Shown here: positions 25,336 through 37,384 of the stretch, in pieces
Layout of the letters: each line of letters opens with the position of its first letter
How positions within the stretch are numbered: the stretch's first letter is position 1
Assembly: GCA_947561585.1 (NCBI GenBank)
Contig: CANNZV010000115.1
Span: 186,001-250,000 of the forward strand
Direction of reading: 5' to 3'
Length of the DNA stretch: 64,000 bases
Source of the DNA: Caprella mutica
Taxonomy: Eukaryota; Arthropoda; Malacostraca; Amphipoda; Caprellidae
Notes under the pieces: model-generated
What the model was told of the DNA's origin: nothing
Database searches by the model: none
What the model saw: only the letters and a program-made list of their open reading frames with translations
Made by a program: the position numbers and the translations under genes

Positions 25336-27533
25336 CAATCTTCCATCACTCATTTCAATCTCCATGATTTAAATGAAGTGAATATTGACTGTGCTTTCTG
25401 TTCTTGGACAAATTTTTGTATTTCCGCCCATCGATAGAACCTATAGCCCACCTTCTACAGCTCAGTTGCTTTCCAACTTCAAGGTTCTTTATTCCTATAG
25501 TGTAAAGTTTTTAAAGTTTCTTTAGTGTTTGTAAGAAGAATTAGAGGCATTTTGCTAAAAACACTATTAAAGTAAAACGTTGTAAAAGATATGCTGTCAC
25601 TCCAAAAATAGGTCACATTATTTGAAATCTCATTTTGATTTATTAATTCAGAGTAATTTAAAAGTTAATGATCAGATTATTGGAAGTGGGGGAATTATTA
25701 TAGAGTTCATTGTCTGAAAATCGATAATATTTCAAATAATAATTTGAATTATTTCGATGATTCAATTCTTGTATTTTGTATTCCCAATGCAGGAAAGTTT
25801 GCAGTTCAAGTTGAAGACAATGGAGATCAACAAATCAAAGAATGCGATAAGGCATTTAATTTCTTTTGAGAAACCATAATGTATTCAAATTGATATCATT
25901 ATAGACAATTAATGTATATATAGAACTCAAATCTGCACTAAACATCCATTATAAATTTAAATAAATAATACAGCATGGACTTACTCAAGTGGATCATCGA
26001 ATAGCAAACTATATGGCACTCGCGACTGCTTATTCTTCCCAATCATAAACACATCAACTCGGAGATTGTTACTTGGTTCTGCACGCAAAATTACAAATTA
26101 AGAGAACACAGTCTCATAGTTTGGCATCTCTCTGAGTTTTATGATCGACTGCGTATGCAAAACATGCCATCTTAGCCCCATAAATTGATTGTAACCCGTA
26201 CAGGGGGAGGAGTATAGGTAGGGACCACACTCGTGGACAGTAGAGAACAGATTCTGTCGTTTGCCAGTTTTTACCTGAACGATTAGTAACTATTTGAGAG
26301 GTTATTTACATGATTAGTTATGATTTATGATTATCTATGCATGTGAAGTATCAACATTCACTTTAATTTGACCTCATTAAATTTGAATGGGAAAAACTGT
26401 TTATGTAAAATCAAACCACATTCTAAATATCTAAAAACTTTGTTTGCTATTGTGAATTGATTTCAATTAAATCAGATTTAATTTATTAGGAATCATCAAA
26501 AATACTATGAATGATGAAATTAAATTGATTATATAATGAATTATATCGTCATATACCAGTATATTAATTGCATTATATAATGAATTATCTGAATCCTTAT
26601 ATCTGGTTCTTGTTTTATATAGTCATATTTCACTTACTTTTCTGTTTTTCTTCGTATAGCTAAGAGCAGTAATACGAGTGTGAATGCTGCCTTAGAGCTG
26701 CTAATTAAGATAAACCTGAACAAATTGATGATTCATGGAAAATGCATGCAGCATGCAATTACTAACAATCACTTTAAATACCTGTATTTGATATAATATA
26801 GAACAACTTTGATTTATAGTAAGATGTACTGGTAGTAATTAACCAGTAATGACCATATCAAATGGTTCAGCTGTTTCTAGTCACAGTTTTCCTTCATTGA
26901 ATGCTGTACTTTGAGATAAATAGTCTTAACATTCTTTTTGGGATTAAAACTTGAGAGTGAAGTTAAAGAAGGATTTGGGCAAAATAAAAATGTTTATTCT
27001 TAGCATTTTAGTAAATTACTTACCACAAACAAATAATAAGCCAATACCTTTTCATTATAAAAATGGGTTCATGGAATAATAGAAGCTTAACGTTTATTTA
27101 ATACATACTAGATGTTCAACATTTTTTTAAATAGGAGATAAGAAAGCTATTTGGACAGTCTTCTTTTTTCACTTAAAATGTAAAAAAAAATCACTTATAG
27201 ATCATTCTAAAAAGAACTAACCATCAAATTTAGAAGCCAAAGCCAAATTAGTAGTGAGACTTCTGTTCAATTTGTACAATATCTCCCTCTGCCGACCTTG
27301 CAGCATGGCCAAGCGAAAGGAACCCACACAGTGCATGGAGGATCGACCCATAAAGATCATAAAAACTGTAGATTTATATTCTATAGCTTTACATAAATCA
27401 CCGTAACTATTTTCTTACCACTCATTTGTGTTACTTCAAAGTGTATTTATATAATAAAAACAAAATGGATGTTGCTGCTAGTACCGCAGGGAACCTTGTG
27501 AAGAAGTAGAAGGAGCCGCGGACCACAAAAAAT
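25336..27533. other. AT-rich intergenic stretch
   Basis: No gene recognised. From about 27275 the sequence becomes less AT-rich and may already belong to the Tc1-like relic that follows. Confidence 0.4.
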
Positions 27534-28150
27534 ATGCCAAGGTCAGGAACTCCTCGAAAATTTTCGGATAGAGGCAGACGAAAGTTTTTGCAAATAGTTC
27601 GTAATGATCCCTTTATCAACCGAGAGGAGCTATGTTAAACCTCAACAAAATGGAAGGGACCATCAGTACCAAACTGCACACATAGATTCTAAAATCACAC
27701 AGACCATTAAAGACTCCTTTATTGAAAAAAGTCCACCTGATATCAAGACTAGAGTATGCTATAAAAGTACATAAATGAAGACGCTAATATTTTTGATTAT
27801 GTCAGATGAGTTAAAAAATTGTTGATCATTTTTGCCATATAACGATTTAAGAAATTGCCGGAGCATGGAAGAAACGCTAGCTTGCAATGATATATAGTGG
27901 AAGAATGAATGAAACAAATACAGGGAGTTTTGGAACAGCCTGTGGAGTAAATGAGATGCTCTGATGATTGGCGGTTCCAGAAGGACGATGAACAAAACAC
28001 AGAAACGGTTCGTAGATAAGGGAATTCATGTTGTAAAATGGTCCAGTCTATCACCAGATTTGAAACTCATTGACAATATGGCGAATGTAAAAGAAACAGA
28101 TCACAGTGGAAAAAAATCCAGTAAAATATGGCCAGTATCTAGACAAAACT
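27534..28150 (+). pseudogene. Tc1-like transposase pseudogene
   Basis: A broken relic of a Tc1/mariner-superfamily transposase, the enzyme that cuts and pastes its own element at TA sites. An N-terminal piece from 27534 reads RKFSDRGRRKFLQIVRNDP then FINREEL, which fits the second helix-turn-helix region of Tc1 proteins. Further down, in another frame, DDWRFQKDDEQNTETVRR fits the block holding the second catalytic Asp. After a further shift, GIHVVKWSSLSPDLKLIDN fits the conserved segment holding the third catalytic residue; the usual Glu is Asp here (LIDN). Stops and frameshifts separate these pieces, and the middle (about 27640-27960) is badly eroded. Terminal repeats could not be assigned with confidence. 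It is not a functional gene. Confidence 0.8.
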
Positions 28151-28339
28151 GTTAAAATCGATTGACAACTATAATTAGTGCCAAATGCAGCATAATTAAA
28201 TATTAATATTAAATATTATTATTGCAACTGTCCAAAAACTTTTTTCACAAAACAATAATTCAAGAAATGGTGAATTTAATAAATGTTAGGTTTCTATTAT
28301 TTCAAGCTATTTTTATAATGTAAAAGTATTATTCTATAT

Positions 28340-28415
28340 ATTTTTTAACTTTTACATAAAAATAAATAAGTAAATGCCGCCCAAAGCATTACCCTCCGCA
28401 ATTTGCGAAGGTAAC
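28340..28415 (+). mobile_element. Solo tail of the modular element family
   Basis: AAATAAATAAGTAAATGCCG is followed by CATTACCCTCCGCAATTTGC and GAAGGTAA. This reproduces the end of the element at 30835-31450: an AAAT simple repeat, then an imperfect hairpin. The body is missing. Confidence 0.6.
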
Positions 28416-28732
28416 CAGTAATATTTATACTGTCAAATTTTGCTGAACTTTGGGTACAGGTCTTCGCTGCAGACCAAATTGCTTGGGTAAATCTTATTTC
28501 AAAATACAAATTAATTGTTGCTTGAAATCCTCCATAAATCTCAAAGTGCAGCTGCAGAAATTATATCAAGAAAATAGACTCAATGTCTTCCAGACTAAGA
28601 ATAAGACTGATTATCCCGTATGATATTTACTATTCGTTTGCACTGCATAGATAGTATATACGCAGCCGTCACTATACAGTATGGGAAACAGATAATGATA
28701 TTAAATGAATGGGAAGATGAACACGAAGAAGT

Positions 28733-29232
28733 GGCATTAAAAAGTGGTAATCAATTCCCAATAAATGCTAGTAAATTCCCAAGAAGTGGTATTATAGATA
28801 AAGTGGTAATCAATCTCAAAGAAGTGGTAATCAATTCCCAAGAAGTGGTATTCAATTCCTTAGCAGTGGTAATTTATTCCCTATAAGTGGTAATAAATTC
28901 CCTAGAAATGGTAATAAATTCCATATAGAAGTGGTAATAAATTCCCTAGAAGTGGTAATAAATTCCCTAGAAGTGGTAATAAATTCCCTAGAAGTGGTAA
29001 TAAATTCCCTAGAAGTGGTAATAAATTCCCTAGAGGTGATAATAAATTCCCTAGAAGTGGTAATAAATTCCCTAGAAGTGGTAATAAATTCCCTAGAAGT
29101 GGTAATAAATTCCCTAGAAGTGGTAATAAATTCCCTAGAAGTGGTAATAAATTCCCTAGAAATGGTAATAAATTCCCTATAAGTGGTAATAAATTCCCTA
29201 GAAGTGGTAATAAATTCCCTAGAAGTGGTAAT
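28733..29232. repeat. 21-bp minisatellite, about 24 copies
   Basis: The core is AGAAGTGGTAATAAATTCCC. The first copies (28733-28870) are diverged, with ATCAATTCCC; the later ones are nearly uniform. Because 21 is a multiple of 3, both strands stay open and give a 7-residue periodic ORF (minus 28902-29273, LGNLLPL; plus 28931-29182, EVVINSL). I regard both ORFs as by-products of the repeat. Confidence 0.95.
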
Positions 29233-30514
29233 ATATATACCAATAATAATATCACACTATTTTTGAGAGACATTCAAACTAACCAAACACTTCTCTTCAT
29301 AATATCTACAATAGACACAACACATTTATCTTGATTGTCTCTTCATCTCCCTCCTCTACCTTTATTGTGTCTATCCATTATATGTCTTAATAAATTACTC
29401 TATAACTGCATTCATTCCAATGTAATGACTTTATAAACCATGTCGCATTGCATCAGATGGGTGACTAAAGCTTTAGAAACAGGGGCAGTTTAGACGATTA
29501 ATTCAAAGTCGCAAGACCATGTACTTGCATATCAGTAAACGTCTAATAAACTGCATATTTTAACCTTATCTTGAACACGTATTACAGAATTTAAAAGAAT
29601 GTGTGTAGAATAGACTAAGTCACTTCTTTTATAAACTGTTTGAATAAAAAATATATGCTAACTAAACTATGATTTTGAGTTTTCAGTATTGCTATGGCAT
29701 CTTCATTGCTTTGGAAATTAATTATAAATCTATAAATTTAAGTGGGGTTTAACGTCTGTTTCTGATGTAAATATATTTTTCAATTCATATTCCACTTTCA
29801 TGGAACAGTTAGCTAAAGTAAATTTATGTTTGGGAAGGAATTGACTGTAATAAAAGACTCCAATGATAACTGTTTAGTGGTTAATATTATTTGATATTGT
29901 TTATTTTCATGAAGTTTAATTTAGTTACGATGAAAATCTAGTGCCCTAATATTTCTAACAAAGTTATATAAGTTTTACTGAAATATAAATTTCATTATAC
30001 ATATAGGCTTTGAGAAAAACAAAAATGAGGTACCTAATCATTAGGTATAAGATGTGTCTAGAGAAGTTGAAGTGTAGGTTTTTTCTTTTTCTTAATTTCT
30101 CTAAGGAAATATCATTTCGAATGTGAGATTTAATGCTCTATTAGAATATATCAAAATATCAGAGTTATTTTATAAAATAGATATTTTCTATCAAAATATC
30201 AGAGTTATTTTATAAAATAGATATTTTCTATCAAAATACTATAGTTTTCATCAAGATACACTAAACAATTTTATAAAATTTTAGATGCGTGGAGGCAATG
30301 AAACAAAAGTGAATATCAAATATAAATAAATATGGTATAATTTAAAATATAGATTAAATCACGATAAAAAGTAGAGAAGACCTCACAATACAAATTATGA
30401 TTATATAAAATATAGATGATTTATATAATTACTCTTTAATTCTTTTAAACACGAAATTTAAAAATATATATATAGTTATGATGACTAAAATTTTGACTAG
30501 AGTGCCAGTGAGTG
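29233..30514. other. AT-rich stretch with a 40-bp duplication
   Basis: No gene recognised. At about 30148-30235 a 40-bp segment (TATCAAAATATCAGAGTTAT onward) is present twice, with a third partial copy. Confidence 0.5.
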
Positions 30515-30650
30515 AATAAAGCACACTATACAGCCTAATGACACACTATACAGCCTAATGACACACTATACAGCCTGATGACACACTATACAGCCTGATG
30601 ACACACTATACAGCCTAATGACACACTATACAGCCTAATGACACACTCTA
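30515..30650. repeat. 20-bp tandem repeat, 6-7 copies
   Basis: The unit is ACACACTATACAGCCTAATG with an A/G variant. Confidence 0.9.
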
Positions 30651-30834
30651 AATTAACTCATAGCTATTGAATTACCTTCTTAGTAATAAAAAAGAAGTCA
30701 CAGAAAAGGTGACGTAACGTAACTGGCTGAGTCATTGAAGTTGTAACTAATGCTAGGAAACAGAGGAAACGTTACAGTTATGTTCAGTATAACAGTACTA
30801 GAGGTAAACTGTACACATTATACTCTATAAATAA

Positions 30835-31450
30835 TATATAAAACTAGATTATGTGCAATCGGTAGACCGCATACCTTCGCCTCCGCTTCGATCCATTCTC
30901 TCCCAAAATCTAGTAAACTGGTAACTGGATAATGATCAATCGTCCCACCAAGTTTCATGCAATATGGTTCAATAATTTTTGAGTTATTAAGGTTTAAATG
31001 ACCATAACCTTGACCTTTGACAGGATCGCTCCCAAAATTCTACCAGATGGTTCTTAGACATTGAACAATCGTCTTATCAAATTTCAGACAATTTGGTTGA
31101 ATACTTATTGAGTTATAAATGCTCTTGACCTTGATCTTTGACCTTTGACCTGATCGCTCCCAAAATCTAAAAAAATAGTTCCTGTATATTGACCAATCGT
31201 CCCACCAAGTTTCATGCAATATGGTTCAATAATTTTTGAGTTATAAATAACCATGACCTTGACCTTTGACGGGGTTGCTGCTCCCAAAATTCTACCAGCA
31301 GGTCACTGGACATAGACCAATCGTTTCACCAAATTCCAGTCAATTTGGATGAAAACTTTTTCAGTTAAGCGAATAACAAGATGATAAATAAATAAATAAA
31401 TAAAGGCCGGATACAATTAATATAACCTTCCGCAAGATTGCAAAGGTAAT
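30835..31450 (+). mobile_element. Modular interspersed element, long copy
   Basis: It begins near TGCAATCGGTAGACCGCATA followed by CCTTCGCCTCCGC. It ends with AATAAATAAATAAATAAAGG and a terminal imperfect hairpin, ACCTTCCGCAAGATTGCAAA then GGT. In between, a module of about 130 bp recurs about three times; each copy carries CGCTCCCAAAAT, a CAATCGTC block, TTTCATGCAATATGGTTCAA or a variant, and TGACCTTGACCTTTGAC. A shorter inverted copy with about one module lies at 47912-48192. A hairpin near the 3' end is reminiscent of Helitrons, but no CTRR end was confirmed; the class is unassigned. Confidence 0.75.
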
Positions 31451-32291
31451 GATGAACCACATGACATAATTAACATATCATGCAATTGGGACCTGATTTC
31501 ATCATATTATCCAAATTAAAAAGTGGTTATATATCCTTTTTTTTTGTTATATGTATAGGAAAGGATGTTATATACAAATATTTATTTATATTTTTATACT
31601 TTAAAATTTTCTAGTGAACTTTTTTTTATATTCTTTTTTTGTTTTAGTTTGATCCAAAAATAACAACGGTTGCAATTCCTATCCAATAGATAACGATATT
31701 TTATATATATAGAATTTCACTTCAGCATGACTTCTTATTAAAACTTATATATAACACATGAAAATATTTTAATGAATTTGTCCCAAACTATAATTTCTTT
31801 TATCTTCCATCTCACGTACTGTTAGACTAAGTAAAATGGCAGACAAAGAATGGACATTAGTTACGAGATGAATTAGTAAGTCAGATAGAAGAACTGTAAC
31901 CACGACTGTAGATGAATAGAGAGATATGTAGTAAGAGTATGATATCCAAGAACAGACTATTATACTGCCTAATTTTATAACATTAAAATATTAATTCGTA
32001 GAGAACCTTTTGAACATATATAGTCTATAATTTTCTCAGACCGGTTTATTTTGACTGCTAATGCTTTAGAACTGTGATAGCAACTGAAAAAAGACCAAAG
32101 GAGTGTCTTATGAACATCTAGAACATGATCTATTACTCTGTGAACATTGTGATAGTAGGTATATACCAGGATGTGATACATTTATTGTTGTACAAATCAT
32201 CCTTTTATATGTTAGAATATTTGGTATTTTCCTGGAAACAGAATTCCTTGGGATTTTCCTTGTAGAAGTCAAGTTCATTCTTTTCCCACAG
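31451..32291. other. AT-rich intergenic stretch
   Basis: No gene recognised up to the candidate acceptor at 32290-32291. Confidence 0.4.
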
Positions 32292-32459
32292 CCCCACCCT
32301 CTCCTGAAGAATCTGCATTCACTAGCCCCTCATGAATATGCCCCAATGGGCCTAATTATGCAGCCAGACAATCTTCGCATCCCAACTGACGTCAAGGCAA
32401 CCTATAGTACAGTCTCAAAACAGAGACAAAAAACTACCACTGCGAAAGAACAAGACTAG
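32292..32459 (+). CDS. Possible 3'-terminal coding exon, unknown protein
   Basis: This segment stands out from its AT-rich surroundings by balanced base composition. It is preceded by a good acceptor (pyrimidine-rich TTCATTCTTTTCCCACAG ending at 32291). Read from 32292 it gives an open frame of 55 codons to a TAG at 32457-32459, with sequence such as HEYAPMGLIMQPDNLRIPTD and ATYSTVSKQRQK: hydrophilic, without low complexity. The frame is also open upstream to about 32103, but that part is hydrophobic, AT-driven and unlikely to be coding. I do not recognise the protein and see no partner exon nearby. It may be the last exon of a gene on this strand, or a chance ORF. Confidence 0.3.
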   Translation, partial: PHPLLKNLHSLAPHEYAPMGLIMQPDNLRIPTDVKATYSTVSKQRQKTTTAKEQD

Positions 32460-33395
32460 TTGCAGCGTGTGCCTTTTTGATCAGCTTCACTTTGGCGATT
32501 TAGTGCGGTAGAAAAGTGCTCTTTATTGGCCTGTTTGGCAATATTTCATTGACTTGTTTAGATGCAGTATGTCTCTTGAAGATTACCCGCAATGCCTATC
32601 GTCAATATGTGACTAACTTGCTCCTTTTATCAAGAGGCAATTAGCATCCAGTTAATTAAGACATCATCTAGAGAATAAAAGAGCCGACATTCCTCGTGGA
32701 GACAAAAAACTGAAACAAGTTTGAAAAATGAGTTCGAAGTGACTCAATGGTATCTCAGCCATTAATCACAATCCTATCAAGATTTATTATTAACTAATGA
32801 AATACAAGTTACTTGCAGTCTTGTTCTAAGTTGTACATTACAAGACAAACTATACGCTGATGCTATAGACTATAGAGTATAGATAGAAATGCAGTTAGTG
32901 ATTCGAAAGAGATATGGTGTATACTCTATAGAATTTATGCTCTATATAATGGATGGTATATAATTGAGCTCCACAGTATTATGCTTTACGATATCAGTTT
33001 ACTGATCTATCTCATTAGCAGAAATGAAAATAATGTACCTTTTAACATTTGAAGATGTATGTAATTATTTATTTTTGTTTTTTTTTAATGAAAGCATTAT
33101 ACGAAGACCTAGGATTTTAGATTTTTTTATTGATTTTACGCTTTCACGAGCACAAACTAATTTTACCTAGAACTAGATTACAGCTCTAAAGATTTGCTAT
33201 TTTTCTGTCGAAGCTTTTAATCAATTTACCTGAATTTTATGTAACCCTATGTCCAACTACAATTTTAAAGAAAGAATATTAAAAATATTGTTTTAACTGA
33301 TCTAAACCTAGTCCTGTTTAATATGTTTTTACTTTTTATTAGTATTTTTACTATGGCGTATTCATACCGGTATAAACTTGATAGATTTAAAAAAA
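32460..33395. other. AT-rich intergenic stretch
   Basis: No gene or clear repeat recognised. Confidence 0.4.
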
Positions 33396-34075
33396 AATTG
33401 AAGTTTTATATTTTTAGATAGGTATTTATACTATTTTTATGAAGATTTATATTTTTAGATAGGTATTCATACTATTTTAAGGTAGATTTTATATTTTTAG
33501 ATAGGTATTCATACTATTTTAAGGAAGATTTTATATTTTTAGATAGGTATTCATACTATTTTAAGGTAGATTTTATATTTTTAGATAGGTATTCATACTA
33601 TTTTAAGGTAGATTTTATATTTTTAGATAGGTATTCATACTATTTTAAGGTAGATTTTATATTTTTAGATAGGTATTCATACTATTTTAAGGTAGATTTT
33701 ATATTTTTAGATAGGTATTCATACTATTTTAAGGAAGATTTTATATTTTTAGATAGGTATTCATACTATTTTAAGGTAGATTTTATATTTTTAGATAGGT
33801 ATTCATACTATTTTAAGGTAGATTTTATATTTTTAGATAGGTATTCATACTATTTTAAGGTAGATTTTATATTTTTAGATAGGTATTCATACTATTTTAA
33901 GGTAGATTTTATATTTTTAGATAGGTATTCATACTATTTTAAGGTAGATTTTATATTTTTAGATAGGTATTCATACTATTTTAAGGTAGATTTTATATTT
34001 TTAGATAGGTATTCATACTATTTTAAGGTAGATTTTATATTTTTAGATAGGTATGTATTTTTAGATAGGTATAGT
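33396..34075. repeat. 42-bp minisatellite, about 16 copies
   Basis: The unit runs TTTTATATTTTTAGATAGGT, ATTCATACTATTTTAAGGTA, GA. The first unit differs (TTTATACTATTTTTATGAAG). AAGGTAGA alternates occasionally with AAGGAAGA. The array ends in shortened TATTTTTAGATAGGTAT pieces. Extremely AT-rich. Confidence 0.95.
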
Positions 34076-35169
34076 ATTTTTAGATCGGGGATATATTTCT
34101 AGATTCTACAAATCACTGCATGATAAACTTTTAAAGAATCAGACTGTTTGTATTTTTAATTTGTATTACTTTAAATTTGTATTTTTATTTTAAAAAATTT
34201 AATAAAAAAGGAAATTCATGGCATCGAAATGGTCAAGTTAAATGAAACTTACTAGGAATTACGTATTATAGCTTTAAAATTAATTATTTGATTTTGTTAC
34301 AAAGCGACCCATAATTTATATTACGAAATTCTCACAAAGAATAAGTATTAGATTTCTTATTATTGATTTATACTTTCATTAGTGAATAGTCTTAGTTATT
34401 ATATGAATGTAAAATACAGGCCACTAAAAACTGGTCGAAAGAAAAAAAACTATTAGTCAAAAATTGATTAATGTTTAAATATCAATTTAAATAAGTACTA
34501 AAAACTAAACTCTATAGTTCTATTCTATTCAAAAGAAGTGTTCAAACTGCTGCCAAATGTAAAAGGTACAGTATTTGTTAAAAAACAATGGAAGAAATTT
34601 TTGTGGGATTTGCTTTAAGCAAGTTCGATATACTGGATAAGTTTTTTTAATTATAGTCAGCATGACAAATGTTTATCCTAAAATTCTAAATATGACAGTT
34701 TAAGAAACCATTACGCAACCGATAGTATCTGTTTAGTTAAGCTATAGGTTCACGTTTACATTCCATCTTGTATAACCATCCCATTTGTCTTAGATGTTGA
34801 TAGGGTATGCACTGTGGCCCATAAATCAAAATGTTTGACGCTGTAATGAATAATGACATTGATTCTAATTTATGGTTCCAGCAAAATGATGGTTTACCTC
34901 CACAAACATCTTCGAAAAAGTAGCAATAAATAACTTTGAGGAACCAATTTTATCACATCGAACTAACTTGTTTTCGCCTCCTATGAATAATATTTGGTTG
35001 TTCTTCACTTGAAAAAGTATCTTCAGGAAATTCCTACAAATTGTAAGGTATTCAAAGAAAATTGGGATTGATTTTTCGGACATATAAAATATACTATATT
35101 ATCCCGCAGGTGAATTGGGAATATTTCGTATTTTGCATATTTATCTTACTATTCCTCTAATTATTATAA
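34076..35169. other. AT-rich intergenic stretch
   Basis: No gene recognised. The short minus-strand ORF at 34865-35083 has no recognisable domain. Confidence 0.4.
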
Positions 35170-35925
35170 ATCATTTTTAGATAGTCTTAAAGTATTTGCA
35201 AGAGGATACGTGCTGGGAACTCGGTGATTATAAGAGCACTGGCTACTCAAAGACGACAGTTTATCGAGTCGTGGCCAAGTTTGGTGTCGAAAGTAAAGTT
35301 GAAAGCAGTCGCCACAGTCTGCGAACGGATCGAAAGCGAACTAAAACTTTTCCGGCAACACTGAAATATTCCTTGAAAGCAGACCCAAATAAGTCGATGA
35401 CAAAATTGGCCAAAGGATACATGTTAGCCTAAGAACTATCTGTAGATTTGTCATTTTAGACCTTGGGATGAAGTCTTACGTTACTAGAGGCTGAAACCTC
35501 CACTCTGCTCGCTCAAGAGCCGTCTGGGTTGAAAGATGCCCAAAGTTTCTCAAACATCTCAAGAACAAAAGGAGGACATCGTTGCATTTTTGTCTATAAG
35601 AAAAAGTTCATTGTTGATGAGGCTGCTAATCGGCAGTACACACAAGTGCTGCATCAGCTCATGGTGCAAAACAAGTCCAGACTTTTCTGAAAGAGAATCT
35701 TTCCTTGTTTGTCTCAAAGGACATTTGGCCTAGTAATTCTACATATCAAAATGTTTGTGATTATTGGCTATTTAGTGTTAATGAAAGACAGTCAGTGTAA
35801 GATTAATCAACGCCATAATTTTAACTCTCTGAAAAGAGTCATTCCAAGAGTATACTGGACTCTCAATGCCGATGAATTATATAGAGGAGTTCTTCACATT
35901 TCGATGACACAAAAAATAAATTAAC
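35170..35925 (+). pseudogene. Mariner-type transposase pseudogene with internal deletion
   Basis: Relic of a Tc1/mariner transposase in several frames. A helix-turn-helix piece reads GYSKTTVYRVVAKFG (about 35245-35290), followed by RTDRKRTKTFPATLKYSLKA and DPNKSMTKLAK. Next, in another frame, is DLGMKSYVTRG (35460-35495), then ERCPKFLKHLKNKRR and DEAANRQYTQV (35535-35650). The frame then passes almost directly to SAHGAKQVQTFLKENLSLF (about 35655-35705) and SKDIWPSNSTYQNVCDYWLF, ending with LKRVIPRVYWTLNADELYR. In intact relatives roughly 60 residues, including the segment before the second catalytic Asp, lie between NRQ and the AH motif, so this part appears deleted. The CDYW spelling hints at a family with Asp as the third catalytic residue. 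Not functional. Confidence 0.75.
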
Positions 35926-36634
35926 CCTTTATCGCATGGAGTCTTATAACCCATCATGGCATACATTTATTGGTAAAATATGTTGAAAAAGGTCCTTAAA
36001 TGATATGTAATTACATACATTATTAAAGGAGTAGTATTAAAAATTTAAGAACAATTAATTTAATTAGATTTCAACTACAGCGCCATCTTGTGAGGAACAT
36101 TCCATGCAGGTATCACAAATGATGAATGGACAATATTGCTAACTTTGCACTGTTTGTTTGCATGTTTTATTCACGTTAGTTTATTTCATATTAAATTAAA
36201 GTTCACATTATATTAAATAATCAATTTAATCATTTACGTGTATTTGGGATAGAATAAAAAGATTGTTTAAAACTTCGTTAAAAGACAGCTGATTATGTAA
36301 ACAAACAGATTACAGCACCATTGCGGTGAACATTCCTAATACAGGCATATAATAAAATACATTTTTTATGGTTGTTCGTTGTATTTCAGACGAATCAATT
36401 CTCACAAGTATATAACTAATTACTAACATTTTTTTTACAGTAATAGTAAATATTTCTCACTAAGTTCACTGTCCCTTTAAATAACAAATAATAATAAAAA
36501 ATCATCAGCAACATTGTGCACCAGAGCATGGAAAATGTTACTGGTGATTGTTGCTAGAATGCATACTGTATGTTGTAAAGCTTTTAATGTAATGGTTTGT
36601 TTCCTGAAAGCTATATTATTCTGTTTGGGATTAA
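35926..36634. other. Non-genic stretch with a diverged direct repeat
   Basis: Segments at about 36077-36112 and 36311-36349 are diverged direct copies (TACAGCGCCATCTTGTGAGG compared with TACAGCACCATTGCGGTGAA, both followed by ACATTCC and CAGG). The first holds a CTCF-like core in complement (AGATGGCGCTG). No gene recognised. Confidence 0.5.
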
Positions 36635-36845
36635 AGGCTTCTTCACACATGTCAGGGATCCGTTCGGCACGTCACCGGTCCGTTTCCGTCACTCTCCTCT
36701 CAGTGATTCAGTGTCAGTGAAAAAAAATATGTCGTTACTTTAATTTCAAGGGACCTATTCACACAGTACCGGCTCCCTTCAGTGATAAAAAAAATCACTG
36801 ACCGGTTACGTCCCGGACGGATCCCTGCCATGTGTGAAGTAGCCT
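36635..36845. mobile_element. MITE, family T1, copy 2, with TTAA duplication
   Basis: Ends AGGCTTCTTCACACATGTCA and GTGTGAAGTAGCCT are inverted repeats flanked on both sides by TTAA (36631-36634 and 36846-36849). Next come CAGGGATCCGTTCGG and the complementary CCGGACGGATCCCTG. The interior (TTCAGTGTCAGTGAAAAAAA, ATGTCGTTACTTTAATTTCA) is the reverse complement of the interior of the copy at 4344-4547, so the two copies lie in opposite orientation. Non-autonomous; TTAA suggests a piggyBac-type mobiliser. Confidence 0.85.
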
Positions 36846-37384
36846 TTAATAGTTAATCGATTTCTACATGTTTCTTATGTGCGTTGCTTTAGATAATACT
36901 ATATGACAAACACAGAAATATAATGGGTAACGACTCAATTGCAGGATGTCAGTAGTTACTGGATTAAGTGGGTGTTGACTCAGGTCGTGATAGGTTAAAA
37001 TAATTTCCATCATCCTGATTGGCTAATGACTGTGAGCTTCTGATAATTGAATAATTACTCAATTACATAAAAAATAAAAGGTAACTAGAATTACCAATAT
37101 GGTAAAGGTATTTTCTATCTCCATGTCAAAGAAGCTCTCCAAAACTATATACCTTTCTTTACAAATATTTAGTCCATTACCTGACAATTCGAATATGGTA
37201 ATGTACAGTCAAAGAAAAGAATGTAACTCGATCAGATTACTTATTTCACATTTCCAATTAGAAACTTTACTAATGGTAATGCTTGTTGATAATTAAAAAT
37301 TGGTCTGAGTACAAGATGAAATTTTTTGTATAATTTGGAAATAATAAGAAATTAGAAAATTGTGATTTATGAAATTAGCATGAA
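36846..37384. other. AT-rich intergenic stretch
   Basis: No gene recognised. Confidence 0.4.

Noticed and set aside
27150..28260. Terminal inverted repeats for the Tc1-like relic (TTGGACAGTC and ACTGTCCAAAAAC)
   Set aside because: The two motifs are complementary but point the wrong way for ends of the element around the ORF; borders left undefined.
28902..29273. 123-codon minus ORF with LGNLLPL repeats (and its + counterpart)
   Set aside because: A 21-bp period keeps frames open on both strands; no unique flanking coding sequence.
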